DNA of 64,000 nucleotides, from the NCBI GenBank assembly GCA_964017195.1, contig OZ024894.1, positions 37,068,923-37,132,922 on the forward strand. The letters run 5' to 3'. Position 1 is the first letter of the stretch. Every line of letters begins with the position of its first letter. Both the position numbers and the translations under genes were made by a program. Positions 57,701 to 61,680 of the stretch are shown one piece after another. The stretch comes from Siderastrea radians. Its lineage: Eukaryota > Cnidaria > Anthozoa > Scleractinia > Rhizangiidae. The notes under the pieces are model-generated. The model searched no databases and was not told the DNA's origin. It saw only the letters and a list, made by a program, of their open reading frames with translations.

Positions 57701-60048
57701 GAGGAGCTGAGATGCAATTAGTTAACGTTTTATAGAACAGTTGCACCATTACAATTACTTGCTTTTAAAAAGACGTTTTATAGATTTCTTGGTAGTAACA
57801 GGCTCCTCGTACGTAATGTCTTGGGATATGACTTTTAAGCAGGTTTTATTTAACAATTATTCGCCGAAGTCGAAGTGAATATCGACGAAGCCGAGGGGAT
57901 TATTCCACAATATTCACTTCGTCTTCGGCGAATAATTGTTAATAAGTATAATTGCTCAGGTGATTATCAGAGCAACTGCATTTTCTTCTTTGTTTTCTCC
58001 AGAAACATCAAAAATCGCGCGGTGGCCATTTTGAAAATTAGTGCTTCAGTATTATAATCACCTCGCGCGGGGTGAGTCTAGCAAGGTATAGCGTAATCCT
58101 CAACCAATCAGTGCGTTCGCGTCTCTATAATCACCTGAGCAATTATACTAAAGCGTAACTGATATATGCAGTAATGTTACATTGACGTACCATTTACACA
58201 GGGGGATAAGTGGCAATCGTCGATGTTCACTTCACATTTGACTCCAGTGAAACCAGCTTCGCAGTTGCAGATGAAACCATTGATTTCGTCAAGGCACGTT
58301 CCTAAACAATTAATCGTCCGTAAATCTTCGACATATCTATTATAAGGTTTCATTCAAATAAGACTGAACGTGTAATACCTAGGAATCCCAGGAAATCCTT
58401 TCCCACACCATCTCTATCGGTAACGTCAATATGAACCACAATGTTCTGTCTGACGAGTCAGCTTCTACGAGGCACACTGTTAAAAATATTTCATTTCGCC
58501 ACACATGTGTTAACGTATGGAGAAATGGAGATAGTGAAATTACACAAGTCTCTGCTAATTCTCACTAAAATATGCAGTAGTTCCTGGCTCTGTATTATCC
58601 AATTGTCCGTTTTAAGCGGGCGCTCGGTAAAAAGTTCACATTAACTTGTGCATTGGACCATAATTTTTAGTTTCATTTTTCAGCTCAACTGGAAAGACAG
58701 AGCATTTAACATATCCTCTGCACTTCAATCGGGTTACGTTAGAGAAAAGTGACAGTTTCCGGCGGCATTTAAACAACTGTCAGTATCAAGCAGATGTGCT
58801 TAAAGCGGGGTTCCGCTCTAGTCTTTTTTTAGGGCTTCTTTACCATTTAGAGTACCTTTTGTGATAACGGGAGTTTTTCCATACACAATCCAGCGCCTAT
58901 GATTCGTCAATCTCGGTCTCGGTCTTGTATTTTTATTTGTTTGTATGGGTATTCACCTCTGTGAACTCATTTTATGGGCGAATTTCATGCTTTTTTTTTC
59001 CTGATGGTGGGTAAAAAAATGTCGGAAGACCCATTGCCACCGCGTGATGCTTAAAACATCCAGCTATACTCAAAGCGGCGAAATCGGTAGTAAACGAGAC
59101 TGGAATTGCCCAAGAAGCACGCAACTTCACCTTATTCAGGCCGGGCTTTTTTGGTCTTATAGGACCGTGATGGGGGACGGGCGAATCTCTCCCTCCTCCT
59201 CAACTCTGAGAACATTAAAGATATGACATCCAAGGTAAAGGACGGATTGTATGTTGTATGTCCAAAAATGGTTTCTTTGAGGTCAGCAGCATGATCAGAT
59301 GACGTCATGTTAAATGTTGGCCATCTTGGATCCGCATCTTGGATATTTTGGTTTCGTCTAAACCTACCAAAAAGGTACCATCCACGGGTTTTTGGGTAGG
59401 AAAGGTGAACGCACGTACGGGCACGCTAAAATGACACGCTAAGCAATAGTTAGTGAGTGAAATGACGCGCAAGCGTGTGAGCAGTGTGTCAAGTTACACG
59501 GCTACTTAAAATTTTGCTTCTGTTTGCTTATTAAAAAAAGAATCAGAACCCACGCCCCCCCCCCTCTCTCTCTCTCTCTTAACGCCCGGTCTGAATAGAC
59601 TTAATAAAATAGATCCGACATAAGGAAAAGAAAGATTTAATAGATAACTGAACAACCCTTTAGACAAGCGTTTGTTCCTAGAAGTGGTCTAGCGCAGAAA
59701 AATAAATAAATAACACTTAAAACACACTTTAACTAAATGCACAAGCTTACCATAAATGCAAGGAGAGGATTGGCATTCGTCGATCTCATCATTGCAGTCA
59801 TAACCAGTGTAGCCAGCTTCGCACCGACAAGTGTACTTATTTACGTGATCAACGCATGTTCCTTTTAATTAAAATAAAATAGCTTAGATAGTATGCATGT
59901 TATCTTGCTAAGGGTACAAAATGCAGGCCTCGCATACCATGTCTGCAAGGTGATGACTGACATTCATCAACGTCGACAGTGCAATTCTGTCCAGTGTATC
60001 CCGGATCACACGTACACTTGTAGGCGCCAGTATAGTCGGTGCAATTTC
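18491..60048 (-). CDS. EGF-repeat, SEA-module transmembrane protein (14 exons, 5' end not in window)
   Basis: Fourteen exons on the minus strand join with matching phases from 60048 to the stop at 18491. The predicted protein has a run of EGF-like domains (several start D-I-D-D-C, the calcium-binding form), a Ser/Thr-rich linker, a SEA-type module, a further ~50-residue segment ending in a strand-like IYITVEMWQ, one membrane helix and a ~70-residue charged tail. EGF arrays of this kind bind partner proteins outside the cell; SEA modules sit next to the membrane and in many proteins self-cleave. I see no obvious GSVVV-type cleavage site (the local text is SKGSIVAEF). It resembles fibropellin/Notch-like surface proteins but has no LNR, ankyrin or DSL parts visible. 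Introns are swollen by transposons to at least 41 kb. Exon joins are inferred from splice sites and phase only. Confidence 0.75.
18983..19138 (-). CDS. EGF gene exon m: membrane-proximal segment
   Basis: 156 nt, phase 1 in and out; acceptor CAACCGCAG, donor GTAGAT. It encodes [20 protein letters not shown] and ends [13 protein letters not shown]. This may be the rest of the SEA region or a second small module. The donor was chosen because it gives phase 1, which the last exon needs (K-P-T-K-E-P). Confidence 0.6.
19786..19943 (-). CDS. EGF gene exon l: SEA module second half
   Basis: 158 nt, phase 2 in and phase 1 out; acceptor CATTTCCAG, donor GTAATT. It encodes [20 protein letters not shown], then an [19 protein letters not shown] stretch. 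The I-V-A-E-F-Q-L strand and the [12 protein letters not shown] signature are classic for SEA domains. Confidence 0.78.
20647..20717 (-). tRNA. tRNA-like sequence, copy 1
   Basis: GGCTTGTTAGCTCAATTGGT opens the 71-nt unit, with a good D arm (GCTC/GAGC), A box TAGCTCAATTGG and B box GGTTCGAATCC. The acceptor GGCTTGT pairs with GCAAGCC. Read as a tRNA the anticodon would be GGU (Thr), but the T stem is short and the anticodon stem has a mismatch. Probably a SINE head rather than a working tRNA. Confidence 0.5.
20893..20963 (-). tRNA. tRNA-like sequence, copy 2
   Basis: The 71 bases appear identical to copy 1, exactly 246 bp further on. Confidence 0.5.
21159..21229 (+). tRNA. tRNA-like sequence, copy 3, opposite strand
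   Basis: Same unit in plus orientation. The B box reads AGTTCGAGTCC, a two-base difference from copies 1 and 2. It is followed by the CCTGATTTTTTCAGG hairpin with a T-run that could end Pol III transcription. Confidence 0.5.
21794..21852 (-). CDS. EGF gene exon k: short SEA exon
   Basis: 59 nt, phase 0 in and phase 2 out; acceptor TTCCTTGCAG, donor GTGTGT. It encodes [19 protein letters not shown]; the last two bases with C of the next exon make Ser. The V-K-V-T-S-F strand is where SEA modules carry the second beta strand, so the short exon fills the gap between exons j and l exactly. Confidence 0.72.
22535..22635 (-). CDS. EGF gene exon j: start of the SEA module
   Basis: 101 nt, phase 1 in and phase 0 out; acceptor TATTGCAG, donor GTAGGC. 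It encodes [20 protein letters not shown] followed by [11 protein letters not shown], the first strand and first helix of a SEA fold (strand, then S-x-x-F-x-x-L-A-x-x-L-E). It joins IVHAFK at the border with exon i. Confidence 0.72.
23441..23510. repeat. 70-bp perfect palindrome
   Basis: TTATATAAAATGTTACCCTC at 23441 reads identically on the other strand from 23510, and the axis lies in TTTATATAAA (23471-23480). There is no loop. The 30 bp before it repeat its first half imperfectly (CCTCATTACTATTCTTTATA). It overlaps the end of the DUF3504-like frame, which stops inside it. Confidence 0.95.
23503..23844 (-). pseudogene. DUF3504/Crypton-derived protein, N-terminal fragment
   Basis: From the likely ATG at 23844 the product begins [20 protein letters not shown] and has [40 protein letters not shown] and PPRTLY. 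This is the core-binding part of the Crypton-derived DUF3504 family (as in KIAA1958, QRICH1 and ZMYM-type proteins): W-A-x-K ... W, then L-x-x-W-L-x-K-F-I-x-E-V-x-K-D-x-G, then Y-P-P-x-x-L-Y. The frame stops in the 70-bp palindrome; the catalytic half is absent. It is a truncated copy inside the left Penelope arm. Confidence 0.65.
24140..24241. repeat. Foldback hairpin, ~45-bp arms
   Basis: TGTTTTATCGAGTCTAAAAC pairs with GTTTTAAACCCGATAAAACA, and AATAAACTCG with CGTTTATT, around CCACTCGGCTACGCCTCGTGG. Confidence 0.8.
24500..24745 (-). pseudogene. Penelope-like element GIY-YIG endonuclease fragment (minus copy)
   Basis: Reads [20 protein letters not shown], then an [10 protein letters not shown] segment and a decayed C-terminus. 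F-S-C-x2-C-x3-Y-I-G-E-T followed by R-H-L and E-H is the GIY-YIG nuclease start typical of Penelope-like elements (between the RT domain and the 3' UTR). The CYIG motif is kept, but the catalytic Arg position reads TPIGEHV and frames are lost after about 50 residues. It is the mirror partner of the copy at 25232. Confidence 0.7.
25232..25585 (+). pseudogene. Penelope-like element GIY-YIG endonuclease fragment (plus copy)
   Basis: Open for 117 codons to TAA at 25583. It reads [20 protein letters not shown], then [20 protein letters not shown] and a C-terminal [20 protein letters not shown]. The YIG motif is mutated to YNG, so the nuclease is probably dead, but the Arg of TRIREHL is kept. The reverse transcriptase that should precede it is missing. 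A 3' UTR-like stretch and the GCGCGAGATATCGAATATTC inverted end follow. Confidence 0.72.
25750..26432. mobile_element. ~0.7-kb element with ~200-bp inverted arms
   Basis: 25755-25960 is matched in reverse by 26215-26412: GGCATGGTTAGAGCCTAATT against AATTAGGCCCAAACCATGCC, and CTTGATGACCTTAACTCAGT against the reversed CTGAGTTAGGGTCATCAGG. The ~250 bp between the arms is AT-rich and non-coding. It interrupts the right Penelope arm. Confidence 0.6.
26504..27528. mobile_element. ~1-kb non-autonomous DNA element, TIR GGGGCCAAACCACCCCCCAA
   Basis: The left end ATCACGGCGGGGCCAAACCA continues CCCCCCAAATGGGTCAT. The right end ATGACCCATTTGGGGGGTGG continues TTTGGCCCCACCGTGAT. No gene is seen inside. 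It is inserted in the right Penelope arm, between the parts that pair with 24244-24320 and 23000-23262. Confidence 0.75.
28147..28434 (-). CDS. EGF gene exon i: Ser/Thr-rich linker
   Basis: 288 nt, phase 1 in and out. The acceptor is TTTCTTAG and the donor GTACAT. It encodes 96 residues rich in Ser, Thr and Val ([20 protein letters not shown]; later [16 protein letters not shown]). It is mucin-like, probably O-glycosylated, and places the SEA module away from the EGF array. It has no EGF cysteines. It was found by splice signals and phase, so it is a little less certain than the EGF exons. Confidence 0.65.
28710..29056 (+). repeat. Left terminal inverted repeat of the 5.6-kb element
   Basis: Matches 33986-34346 in reverse complement. 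Homology fades inside at GGAAGGATCGCGT and outside at the A-run before CAATTGTTTTCCAAAC. Confidence 0.75.
29252..29503 (-). CDS. Short Pro/Val/Gln-rich protein of the 5.6-kb element, function unknown
   Basis: 83 codons from the ATG at 29503 to TAA at 29252. The first half is a repeat-like [20 protein letters not shown] rich in Pro, Val and Gln; the end is basic ([13 protein letters not shown]). No domain is recognised and no membrane segment is seen. It is the only frame on the minus strand between the left arm and the minisatellite and is read away from the other genes. It may be a real small protein or a chance open frame. Confidence 0.3.
   Translation of the reverse strand: MSSNLLADNAPAPIQEPVAVTVNPVQEPVTDVQADAVQEQPVQASEFTSNSCESLPSLIHLDTPSHRGKHLRRERENVLESGL
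29645..30535 (+). repeat. 32-bp minisatellite, CCA-rich, inside the 5.6-kb element
   Basis: The unit is CACCACCGCCACCACCACAA followed by TTCTATTGTTTT, repeated with small length changes for about 0.9 kb. Since 32 is not a multiple of 3 and the unit has no stop on the plus strand, all three plus frames stay open and give false His/Pro/Thr-rich proteins of 315-451 codons. Confidence 0.95.
30590..30934 (+). CDS. 114-residue conserved-looking protein of the 5.6-kb element
   Basis: The frame runs from ATG at 30590 (CACCATGTC context), just past the minisatellite, to TAG at 30934. The product begins [20 protein letters not shown] and continues with [32 protein letters not shown] and a C-terminal [18 protein letters not shown]. 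It looks helical, with a central basic stretch (KERRKL), and has no cysteines in the first 100 residues other than one near 18. I associate this residue pattern (N-terminal Arg-Asn-Asn, then Leu/Ile-rich helices, then KRKQxLVQxGGxF) with small proteins of Polinton/adintovirus-like elements in animals. That is a memory of pattern, not a search result. The frame is intact. Confidence 0.55.
   Translation: MSRVVRNNRGFFQLLADCSPEQRQFLLMRATPQQMHALVQVIRNVLHDNLPFSEKERRKLIQSKDAILYLALPDIPYKTKKQTLVQEGGAFIEDLPTLFLVAWGFSCYKSNGTF
30976..31697 (+). pseudogene. Acidic, zinc-ribbon-like protein of the 5.6-kb element, two frameshifts
   Basis: It begins at ATG 30976 ([20 protein letters not shown]), 41 bp after the previous stop. 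The text shifts by one base near 31085 and continues with [20 protein letters not shown], a helical [20 protein letters not shown], a long Glu/Ser/Asp-rich linker and a cysteine cluster ([25 protein letters not shown]). A second one-base shift near 31580 brings in the last CxxC pair ([16 protein letters not shown]) before TAA at 31695-31697. Four CxxC pairs suggest two zinc ribbons, hence nucleic-acid or protein binding. The family is not recognised with certainty. Confidence 0.5.
32151..33503 (+). pseudogene. Crypton-like tyrosine recombinase with two in-frame stops
   Basis: A single frame of 450 codons from ATG 32151 to TAA 33501-33503 is broken only by TGA at 32709 and TAA at 33291. The N-terminal core-binding part reads [20 protein letters not shown]. 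The catalytic part has the first Arg in FARHGRE just before the TGA, then a conserved [20 protein letters not shown] (His and second Arg of the H-x-x-R box) and [12 protein letters not shown] carrying the likely nucleophile Tyr. The C-terminus is very basic then acidic ([14 protein letters not shown]). Tyrosine recombinases cut and rejoin DNA through a phosphotyrosine and would move the element as a circle. This is the metazoan Crypton-type family. TGA replaces an expected Gly, a single-base change. It is otherwise intact, so it died recently or is a sequence error. Confidence 0.75.
33800..33950. repeat. Foldback hairpin with ~60-bp arms near the right end of the 5.6-kb element
   Basis: GACTTTTGTCGGGCATGTAG pairs with CTATATGCCCGACAAAAGTC, and AGCATCATTTGCACC pairs with GGCGCAAATGATGCT, around a ~12-bp loop (CTTGCTCCGCTC region). 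It stands between the recombinase gene and the right terminal repeat. Confidence 0.85.
33986..34346 (-). repeat. Right terminal inverted repeat of the 5.6-kb element
   Basis: Reverse-complement partner of 28710-29056. The outermost matching text is ACTTGATGTTTGAAAAACAG. Confidence 0.75.
34663..34776 (-). CDS. EGF gene exon h: last EGF domain
   Basis: 114 nt, phase 1. [20 protein letters not shown] through YSGEHCEN, with acceptor CCCAACAG and donor GTAAGT. Its last base joins CC of the exon at 28434 (Ala), leading into the Ser/Thr-rich linker across the 5.6-kb recombinase element. Confidence 0.85.
35194..35307 (-). CDS. EGF gene exon g: one EGF domain (tandem copy)
   Basis: 114 nt, phase 1. 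[20 protein letters not shown] through YSGDHCEN, near-identical to exon f. The matching flank runs at least from about 34980 to 35340 here and 36260 to 36660 in the other copy. Confidence 0.85.
36484..36597 (-). CDS. EGF gene exon f: one EGF domain (tandem copy)
   Basis: 114 nt, phase 1. [20 protein letters not shown] through YSGDHCEN, with donor GTAAGT. It differs from exon g by only two residues that I can see; the flanking introns also match, with a spacing of exactly 1290 bp. Confidence 0.85.
37045..37158 (-). CDS. EGF gene exon e: one calcium-binding-type EGF domain
   Basis: 114 nt, phase 1 in and out. It begins [20 protein letters not shown] and ends TGEHCQT, with six cysteines and the D-I-D-D-C start of calcium-binding EGF domains. 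The donor is GTGAAT, weaker than the GTAAGT used by exons f-h. Confidence 0.82.
38965..39075 (+). repeat. G-rich tandem motif GGGGTGTTCCG
   Basis: Variants of GGGGTGTT(C/T)CGGGG repeat irregularly over about 110 bp. I see no gene in the surrounding 37.7-39.4 kb interval, which is intron of the EGF gene. Confidence 0.6.
39445..42575. mobile_element. ~3.1-kb composite element with long internal inverted repeat
   Basis: The outer ends TTAACCCTATTCAGACCGGG (39445) and CCTGGTCTGAATGGGGTTAA (ending 42575) are inverted. Inside is a second, long inverted pair: 40440-40805 against 41688-42022, with CCAAATATGCCAAAAGCGGC in the right arm matching GCCGCTTTTGGCATATTTGG in the left. About 880 bp lie between those arms. 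I recognise no transposase. The same outer-end motif recurs at 35555-35576 and at 59129-59602. Confidence 0.55.
42420..42985 (+). repeat. Direct duplicate of the 35400-36210 intron segment
   Basis: Shared landmarks in the same order: AGTATCTGTA, CACTATCCTGTGCAAATTT, GTGGCCATAA, a G-run, GAATGGGGTT, CCAGTTTCCTGTTTTCTC, AGAAGACGCCGCGGCAAAAG, and ATCATGGATAAACGACACCA near the end. The copy at 35.4 kb carries an extra insertion (GTAGATAG repeat, 35600-35820). Confidence 0.8.
43003..43072 (-). pseudogene. Degenerate EGF exon
   Basis: After an acceptor-like TTACCTGTTTAG the minus strand reads [20 protein letters not shown] and then KNYTLCF, recognisably the front of a D-I-D-D-C type EGF domain. 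A glycine and later cysteines are lost, and a stop follows where the domain should go on. The adjoining 42420-42985 segment is homologous to the intron next to the live EGF exon at 36484, so this is probably a dead copy from the same exon amplification. Confidence 0.55.
43081..43142 (+). repeat. (AAAT)n/(GAAT)n microsatellite
   Basis: Tandem AAATAAATAAAT grades into AATGAATGAATG. Confidence 0.9.
43318..43526 (+). repeat. Compound (GAA)n/(CAA)n microsatellite
   Basis: Alternating blocks of AGA, ACA and AACAAG units fill about 210 bp, 20 bp past the donor of EGF exon d. On the transcribed strand it is a polypyrimidine TTC/TTG tract. Open frames across it in all directions are artefacts. Confidence 0.95.
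43547..43742 (-). CDS. EGF gene exon d: EGF end plus thrombospondin-type EGF
   Basis: 196 nt, phase 1 in and out; acceptor TTTGTCAG, donor GTAACA. It encodes [20 protein letters not shown] and ICDVPIKNC, then a second domain ending [15 protein letters not shown], a pattern common in thrombospondin/fibrillin-type EGF domains. The donor is followed directly in the intron by a 200-bp GAA/CAA microsatellite. Confidence 0.75.
44000..46405. other. Intron of the EGF gene, nothing recognised except repeat debris
   Basis: Contains a GATTGCGAGCAGTCTC repeat end near 44703, a short GC-rich CGGCTTCGCCGCTCTTTTCG stretch near 45297-45316 and scattered open frames without domains. No splice-consistent exon found. 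Confidence 0.4.
46406..46420 (+). repeat. Left 15-bp target-site duplication of the L1-like LINE
   Basis: ATGTCACGTGACCTG, identical to 56788-56802. The site holds the palindrome GTCACGTGAC. Confidence 0.85.
46685..47416 (+). CDS. L1-like ORF1 protein (RNA-binding, coiled coil)
   Basis: 243 codons, intact. Residues ~10-105 are a heptad-rich coiled coil (Leu/Ile with Glu/Lys/Gln). From ~115 comes the RRM-like domain typical of L1 ORF1p ([20 protein letters not shown]), then [11 protein letters not shown] and a C-terminal domain with [20 protein letters not shown]. These proteins trimerise and coat the element's RNA as a chaperone. It is the only undamaged frame of this LINE. Confidence 0.82.
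   Translation: MADNLGSKMDEVLEKLNQLDSIGCQIKSLHESMDRINQPVKGLESEFNRLKQAVTVAAQETNSLKESVKFLNDEVENGKKKLQDSENNTQLELERLRLQLLDYEIYDRRENLRFYGIPESDAEESTEDILIDFLERNLNLENARSIQFQRVHRIGKKSMSNASKLRVIIARFLRFKDREAVFARRRYIDKESDYGIGPDFPKKVFDMRRKLTPQMEVTRSQGKRAAFSTSEPYKLIIDGKEIM
47899..50204 (+). pseudogene. L1-like ORF2, endonuclease and reverse transcriptase part, frameshifted
   Basis: From ATG 47899 the frame is lost at a TC microsatellite (47936-47948, one extra TC). It then reads the endonuclease start ([29 protein letters not shown]), breaks near 48255, and continues [16 protein letters not shown] and RRLDYWF with TDHSAVVL, the APE-type endonuclease end. More shifts come near 48795 and 49705. The RT follows with [51 protein letters not shown] (Arg in place of the usual Gly) and FADDMTSF, the catalytic box intact. 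The text stops at QELVLEEI where the DIRS begins and resumes at 55037. Confidence 0.8.
50699..51700 (+). CDS. DIRS gag-like protein
   Basis: Open from ATG 50699 ([20 protein letters not shown]); an in-frame ATG lies 24 codons earlier at 50627. About 333 residues. The first third is acidic, the middle helical ([20 protein letters not shown], with [14 protein letters not shown]), and the C-terminus basic with RGRGRF and RGRGQARP repeats that can bind RNA. It has no zinc knuckle. The Gag of DIRS elements is poorly conserved; identity rests on its place before RT and on the Arg-Gly-rich tail. It ends at TAG 51698. Confidence 0.7.
   Translation: MGDEAKDKPGHSALPGTADLKAMFSELLNDAKKDILAQVKESIDQVYMDFDSVKVEAEDPQSGAGANPEDSQDAAVAGKIEEFIQPKNLDEDKGNSDSFKSLAEEFSVIERTSPAINANLAGIVKSLINEKLSKEKLSEVQAKYLRPENCTDLVAPKINKQIWQQLRQETRNSDSAFQKTQSQLISGLYAILQLCNDSSGEQKNILTHAAVLLLSANRDLNLKRSDLIRPDLNKQYASLCNPSTTISTFLFGDDLNKEVEELTKSNKLSNKVTPKQRVEPYKVPGGRSMRGRGRFTHNSGRGRDSKSTSSFLVRGRGQARPHQHPKPSSTKTQ
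51696..53789 (+). pseudogene. DIRS reverse transcriptase-RNase H, one frameshift
   Basis: The frame overlaps the last codons of gag and runs from about 51696 (through [20 protein letters not shown]) to a shift near 52005-52032; the next part runs to 53789. RT motifs: [20 protein letters not shown] (across the shift), [31 protein letters not shown] and the catalytic [11 protein letters not shown]. RNase H motifs: [44 protein letters not shown] and [15 protein letters not shown]. All catalytic acids are present. The lost base makes this copy non-functional unless the host ribosome shifts there. Confidence 0.8.
53411..54598 (+). CDS. DIRS tyrosine recombinase
   Basis: Intact frame overlapping the end of the RT/RNase H gene in another register. 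The core-binding part has [20 protein letters not shown] and a [16 protein letters not shown] segment. The catalytic part carries the first Arg ([15 protein letters not shown]), the H-x-x-R box ([16 protein letters not shown]) and a [16 protein letters not shown] end with the likely nucleophile Tyr. It rejoins the circular DNA copy into the genome without a strand-transfer integrase. The start is uncertain: the frame opens at 53411, but translation may begin further in. It ends at TAG 54596. Confidence 0.82.
   Translation: MSYFQMCAENHSRPGNRNSNNPEVDNSALLYSCAGPSDRHTTGSEGFCSESGSSNSGRSSSTPSPAGVAGMQIIRQSLQKSEFSPDIVEIIMHSWRDSTHKQYKVYINKWLQFCSEGSHDPLCSAVRPVLLFLHSLFEKGLSYSALNTARSAVSNIDMNSDGDPDHTPVGKHFLVCRYLKGVFNKLKPVPKYNNIWSVDTVLDYLSLYWPLDQITLKKLTLKLVMLIALTTGQRCQTLTFLDMSERYMQRNGECFNFALTDHLKQDRPGKVFGNVRLFKYPVKELCVYETLDYYLKATENLRNSTRLLVSYIKPYRAVTSSTVGRWIKTMLGQAGINTEQFSAHSTRCASTSKAIASVSTDVILATAGWTEESTFRKFYNKPVAVTNQMSLSVLE
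54718..54840 (+). repeat. DIRS internal complementary region
   Basis: CTCATGGTAACCCGGATGTA ... GATTTGGTAG is the reverse complement of the left end (50205 on). It is joined via AATTGAAAATTAAACAAGAC to the reverse complement of the right end, finishing ACAGAAGGGTTAACATG (pairs with 54955-55036). Confidence 0.85.
55037..56540 (+). pseudogene. L1-like ORF2, C-terminal part after the DIRS insertion
   Basis: It resumes in register with [13 protein letters not shown], exactly continuing the frame that ended at 50204. It carries the RT thumb region ([20 protein letters not shown]), one frameshift near 55245, another near 55445, and the zinc-knuckle-like [19 protein letters not shown]. It ends at TAG 56538-56540. 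A 3' UTR of about 240 bp runs to the A-run at 56779-56787. Confidence 0.8.
56788..56802 (+). repeat. Right 15-bp target-site duplication of the L1-like LINE
   Basis: ATGTCACGTGACCTG immediately after the element's terminal A-run; identical to 46406-46420. Confidence 0.85.
56803..57480. other. Intron of the EGF gene, non-coding
   Basis: An AAC/AAT-rich stretch (57036-57060) and no gene or complete element that I can define. Confidence 0.4.
57540..57660 (-). repeat. tRNA-derived SINE or tRNA-like pseudogene
   Basis: On the minus strand GGCGGGGTGGCCGAGTGGTT followed by GGGTTCGAATCCCAC shows good A-box (TGGCCGAGTGG) and B-box (GGTTCGAATCC) promoter motifs about 45 nt apart. The D arm resembles tRNA-Ser/Leu. 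The two acceptor halves do not pair well and no long variable arm is seen, so it is not a working tRNA. The loop would read UCG, but the fold is too poor to rely on. Confidence 0.55.
57852..57940. repeat. Foldback hairpin AACAATTATTCGCCGAAG
   Basis: AACAATTATTCGCCGAAGTC at 57852 pairs with the right arm CTTCGGCGAATAATTGTT ending at 57940. The arms are ~31 bp around a ~27-bp centre that is itself partly repeated (CGAAGTGAATAT/ATATTCACTTCG). Confidence 0.85.
57946..58152. mobile_element. ~200-bp MITE with TIR AGTATAATTGCTCAGGTGAT
   Basis: AGTATAATTGCTCAGGTGAT at 57946 is matched by ATCACCTGAGCAATTATACT ending at 58150. The inside is non-coding. The target duplication is unclear. It lies about 40 bp from EGF exon c, in its intron. 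Confidence 0.75.
58191..58301 (-). CDS. EGF gene exon c: split EGF domains
   Basis: 111 nt, phase 1 in and out, with acceptor TTGTTTAG and donor GTACGT. It encodes [19 protein letters not shown] and then [14 protein letters not shown]. Its last base joins GG of the exon at 43742 to make a glycine and continues as [11 protein letters not shown], a normal EGF join across a 14.4-kb intron. Confidence 0.8.
59129..59602. mobile_element. ~0.47-kb non-autonomous element with TATTCAGGCCGGGC ends
   Basis: CCTTATTCAGGCCGGGCTTT near 59130 is matched by AACGCCCGGTCTGAATAGAC ending 59600. The end motif is shared with the larger element at 39445-42575. It holds a (CT)n run at 59563-59579. It lies in the intron between EGF exons b and c. 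Confidence 0.6.
59751..59861 (-). CDS. EGF gene exon b: split EGF domains
   Basis: 111 nt, phase 1 in and out. The donor is GTAAGC, and the acceptor AAAAG is preceded by a weak TTTAATTA tract. It encodes [20 protein letters not shown] and then [14 protein letters not shown], so the intron falls inside each EGF domain, as in exons a and c. Confidence 0.78.
59938..60048 (-). CDS. EGF gene exon a: split EGF domains
   Basis: 111 nt, phase 1 in and out. The acceptor is TTTACAG before 60048 and the donor is GTATGC below 59938. It encodes the back half of one EGF domain ([14 protein letters not shown]) and the front of the next ([14 protein letters not shown]). No earlier exon was found between 60.05 and 64 kb. 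Confidence 0.8.
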
Positions 60049-61078
60049 CTGTAAATAAAAAAGAAAAATATATCATGTAACGTCAATATATGCAAAGTGT
60101 TAGAATAAGAACAGAACCTAGGCAATGAATTTTCATATAGCCCCCGCATTTCCAGTATTTTACAACACAGTAAGAAATTGCCATACGTTTTATAAAACTG
60201 GGTTACCTGTATATTTGCGTCACTACTTGTCGAAAGGTGATCCCCAACTGAAAGCCTGGGATTAAATGTTTCCCTTGAATGAACCTTTTATATAATTGCA
60301 TTTCGTTGAATTCTAGGCTTCTTTTCACCATTTAAGAGCCATTTTCTGAGAATATCGAGAATCAAAAGACACTCACAAAAAATCGAATTTTTTTTATTTT
60401 GCCAAAACATCCCTTTGGGTAAGCTAATTCAAGAAAAAATAATCCAAAGTTCCAACGAGTTATTTCACGGACGAAAATTTAAAAAGTTCGAAAAATGTAT
60501 AAAATGGCGGTCTTAAGGTCTCTAAACGGCTCAAATTCTCACTCAACTTTAGGAAGCCGGTGAGAGCGTAAAAAAGATTCTTTTAAAACGAAACAAACCA
60601 CGAACATTATTTAACCTTTCAACTTTAAAACTGTGTAATAAATTTGCCAATGTTTGGTTTCGAACATTTTCAAGCGGTGTTTTTATCGAGCCGCTCTTAA
60701 CCTTGTTTTTCACAAGGTAAAATGAAGGCCAACTTCGGCCGCTTAAAAAGGCATCTGGTATGTATTGTTCAATGATTAAGGCTACACAGAAAGAAAGCTA
60801 CGTCATTGTACTTTTCACCAGGAAAGTTACAGCTTTGGGAATCAAATACTTCCCCTTCAGTAAATTTTTACTGTTTAGCGATCTGAGCGGGTAGAATTAT
60901 ACGCAAATTACAGATTTAATTCCTGGAATACTGCTAATAGTCCGGCAGATTGGTGCAAGAATTGTGGCATTTATGGTAAAAGCACCAAATTTTGCACAAA
61001 GATAGAGAATTACCTACTGAACAATATTAGCTATGGATCCACCTGGGAACTATCCCATAATTGTAATTATAACGGGTT
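60049..61078. other. Non-coding, upstream of the first visible EGF exon
   Basis: No earlier EGF exon, promoter or repeat with clear ends was found. Either this is another intron of the EGF gene or its start is unrecognised. Confidence 0.35.
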
Positions 61079-61680
61079 TAAGGTGGCACACTACACTTCT
61101 AACATGGAAACGAGGCCGGGTGAATTATTTCTTTGTTTTCAGCAAAGTGAGACAATGTATCGGAAGAAATTAACAAGTTAAACCGAAAATTGAATTACAA
61201 AATGCATTCCGAGACATAATTGACCATCTTGTATGATCACGTGACTAACCACGTGACCAAATACGCTTTTTAATACCAAACATTGGACATTGTAATCTTA
61301 CCCTGACTCTCTCAATTTACAACTTAGAACTATTTGGTCAAGTTCATACATAGAAACTACGAAAATGCTATGAACCCATTTGGGATCCATCCCATTAAGG
61401 TGGCTCACTGAACTTCTAACATGAAAACGAGGCTGGGTGAATTATCTATTTCCAGCGGAGTGAGACAATGTTTCGTAAGAAATTAACAAGTTTAACCAAA
61501 AAATAATTACAAAATGCACTCTTAGACATTATTGGTCGACTAGTGTGATCACGTGACCAACCACGTGATTAAATACGCTTTTTATGCCTAGCTTTGGACA
61601 TAATAATCTTATCCTGGCTCTCTTAATTTTTATCTCAATTATTTTACCACGTTCATACGTAGAAACTACGAAACAGTAAA
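61079..61680 (+). repeat. Tandem duplication of a ~316-bp unit
   Basis: TAAGGTGGCACACTACACTT at 61079 recurs as TAAGGTGGCTCACTGAACTT at 61395. The later landmarks TTCTAACATG, AAATTAACAAG, GTGATCACGTGAC and AATACGCTTTTTA keep their order in both. No protein is encoded. Confidence 0.75.
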
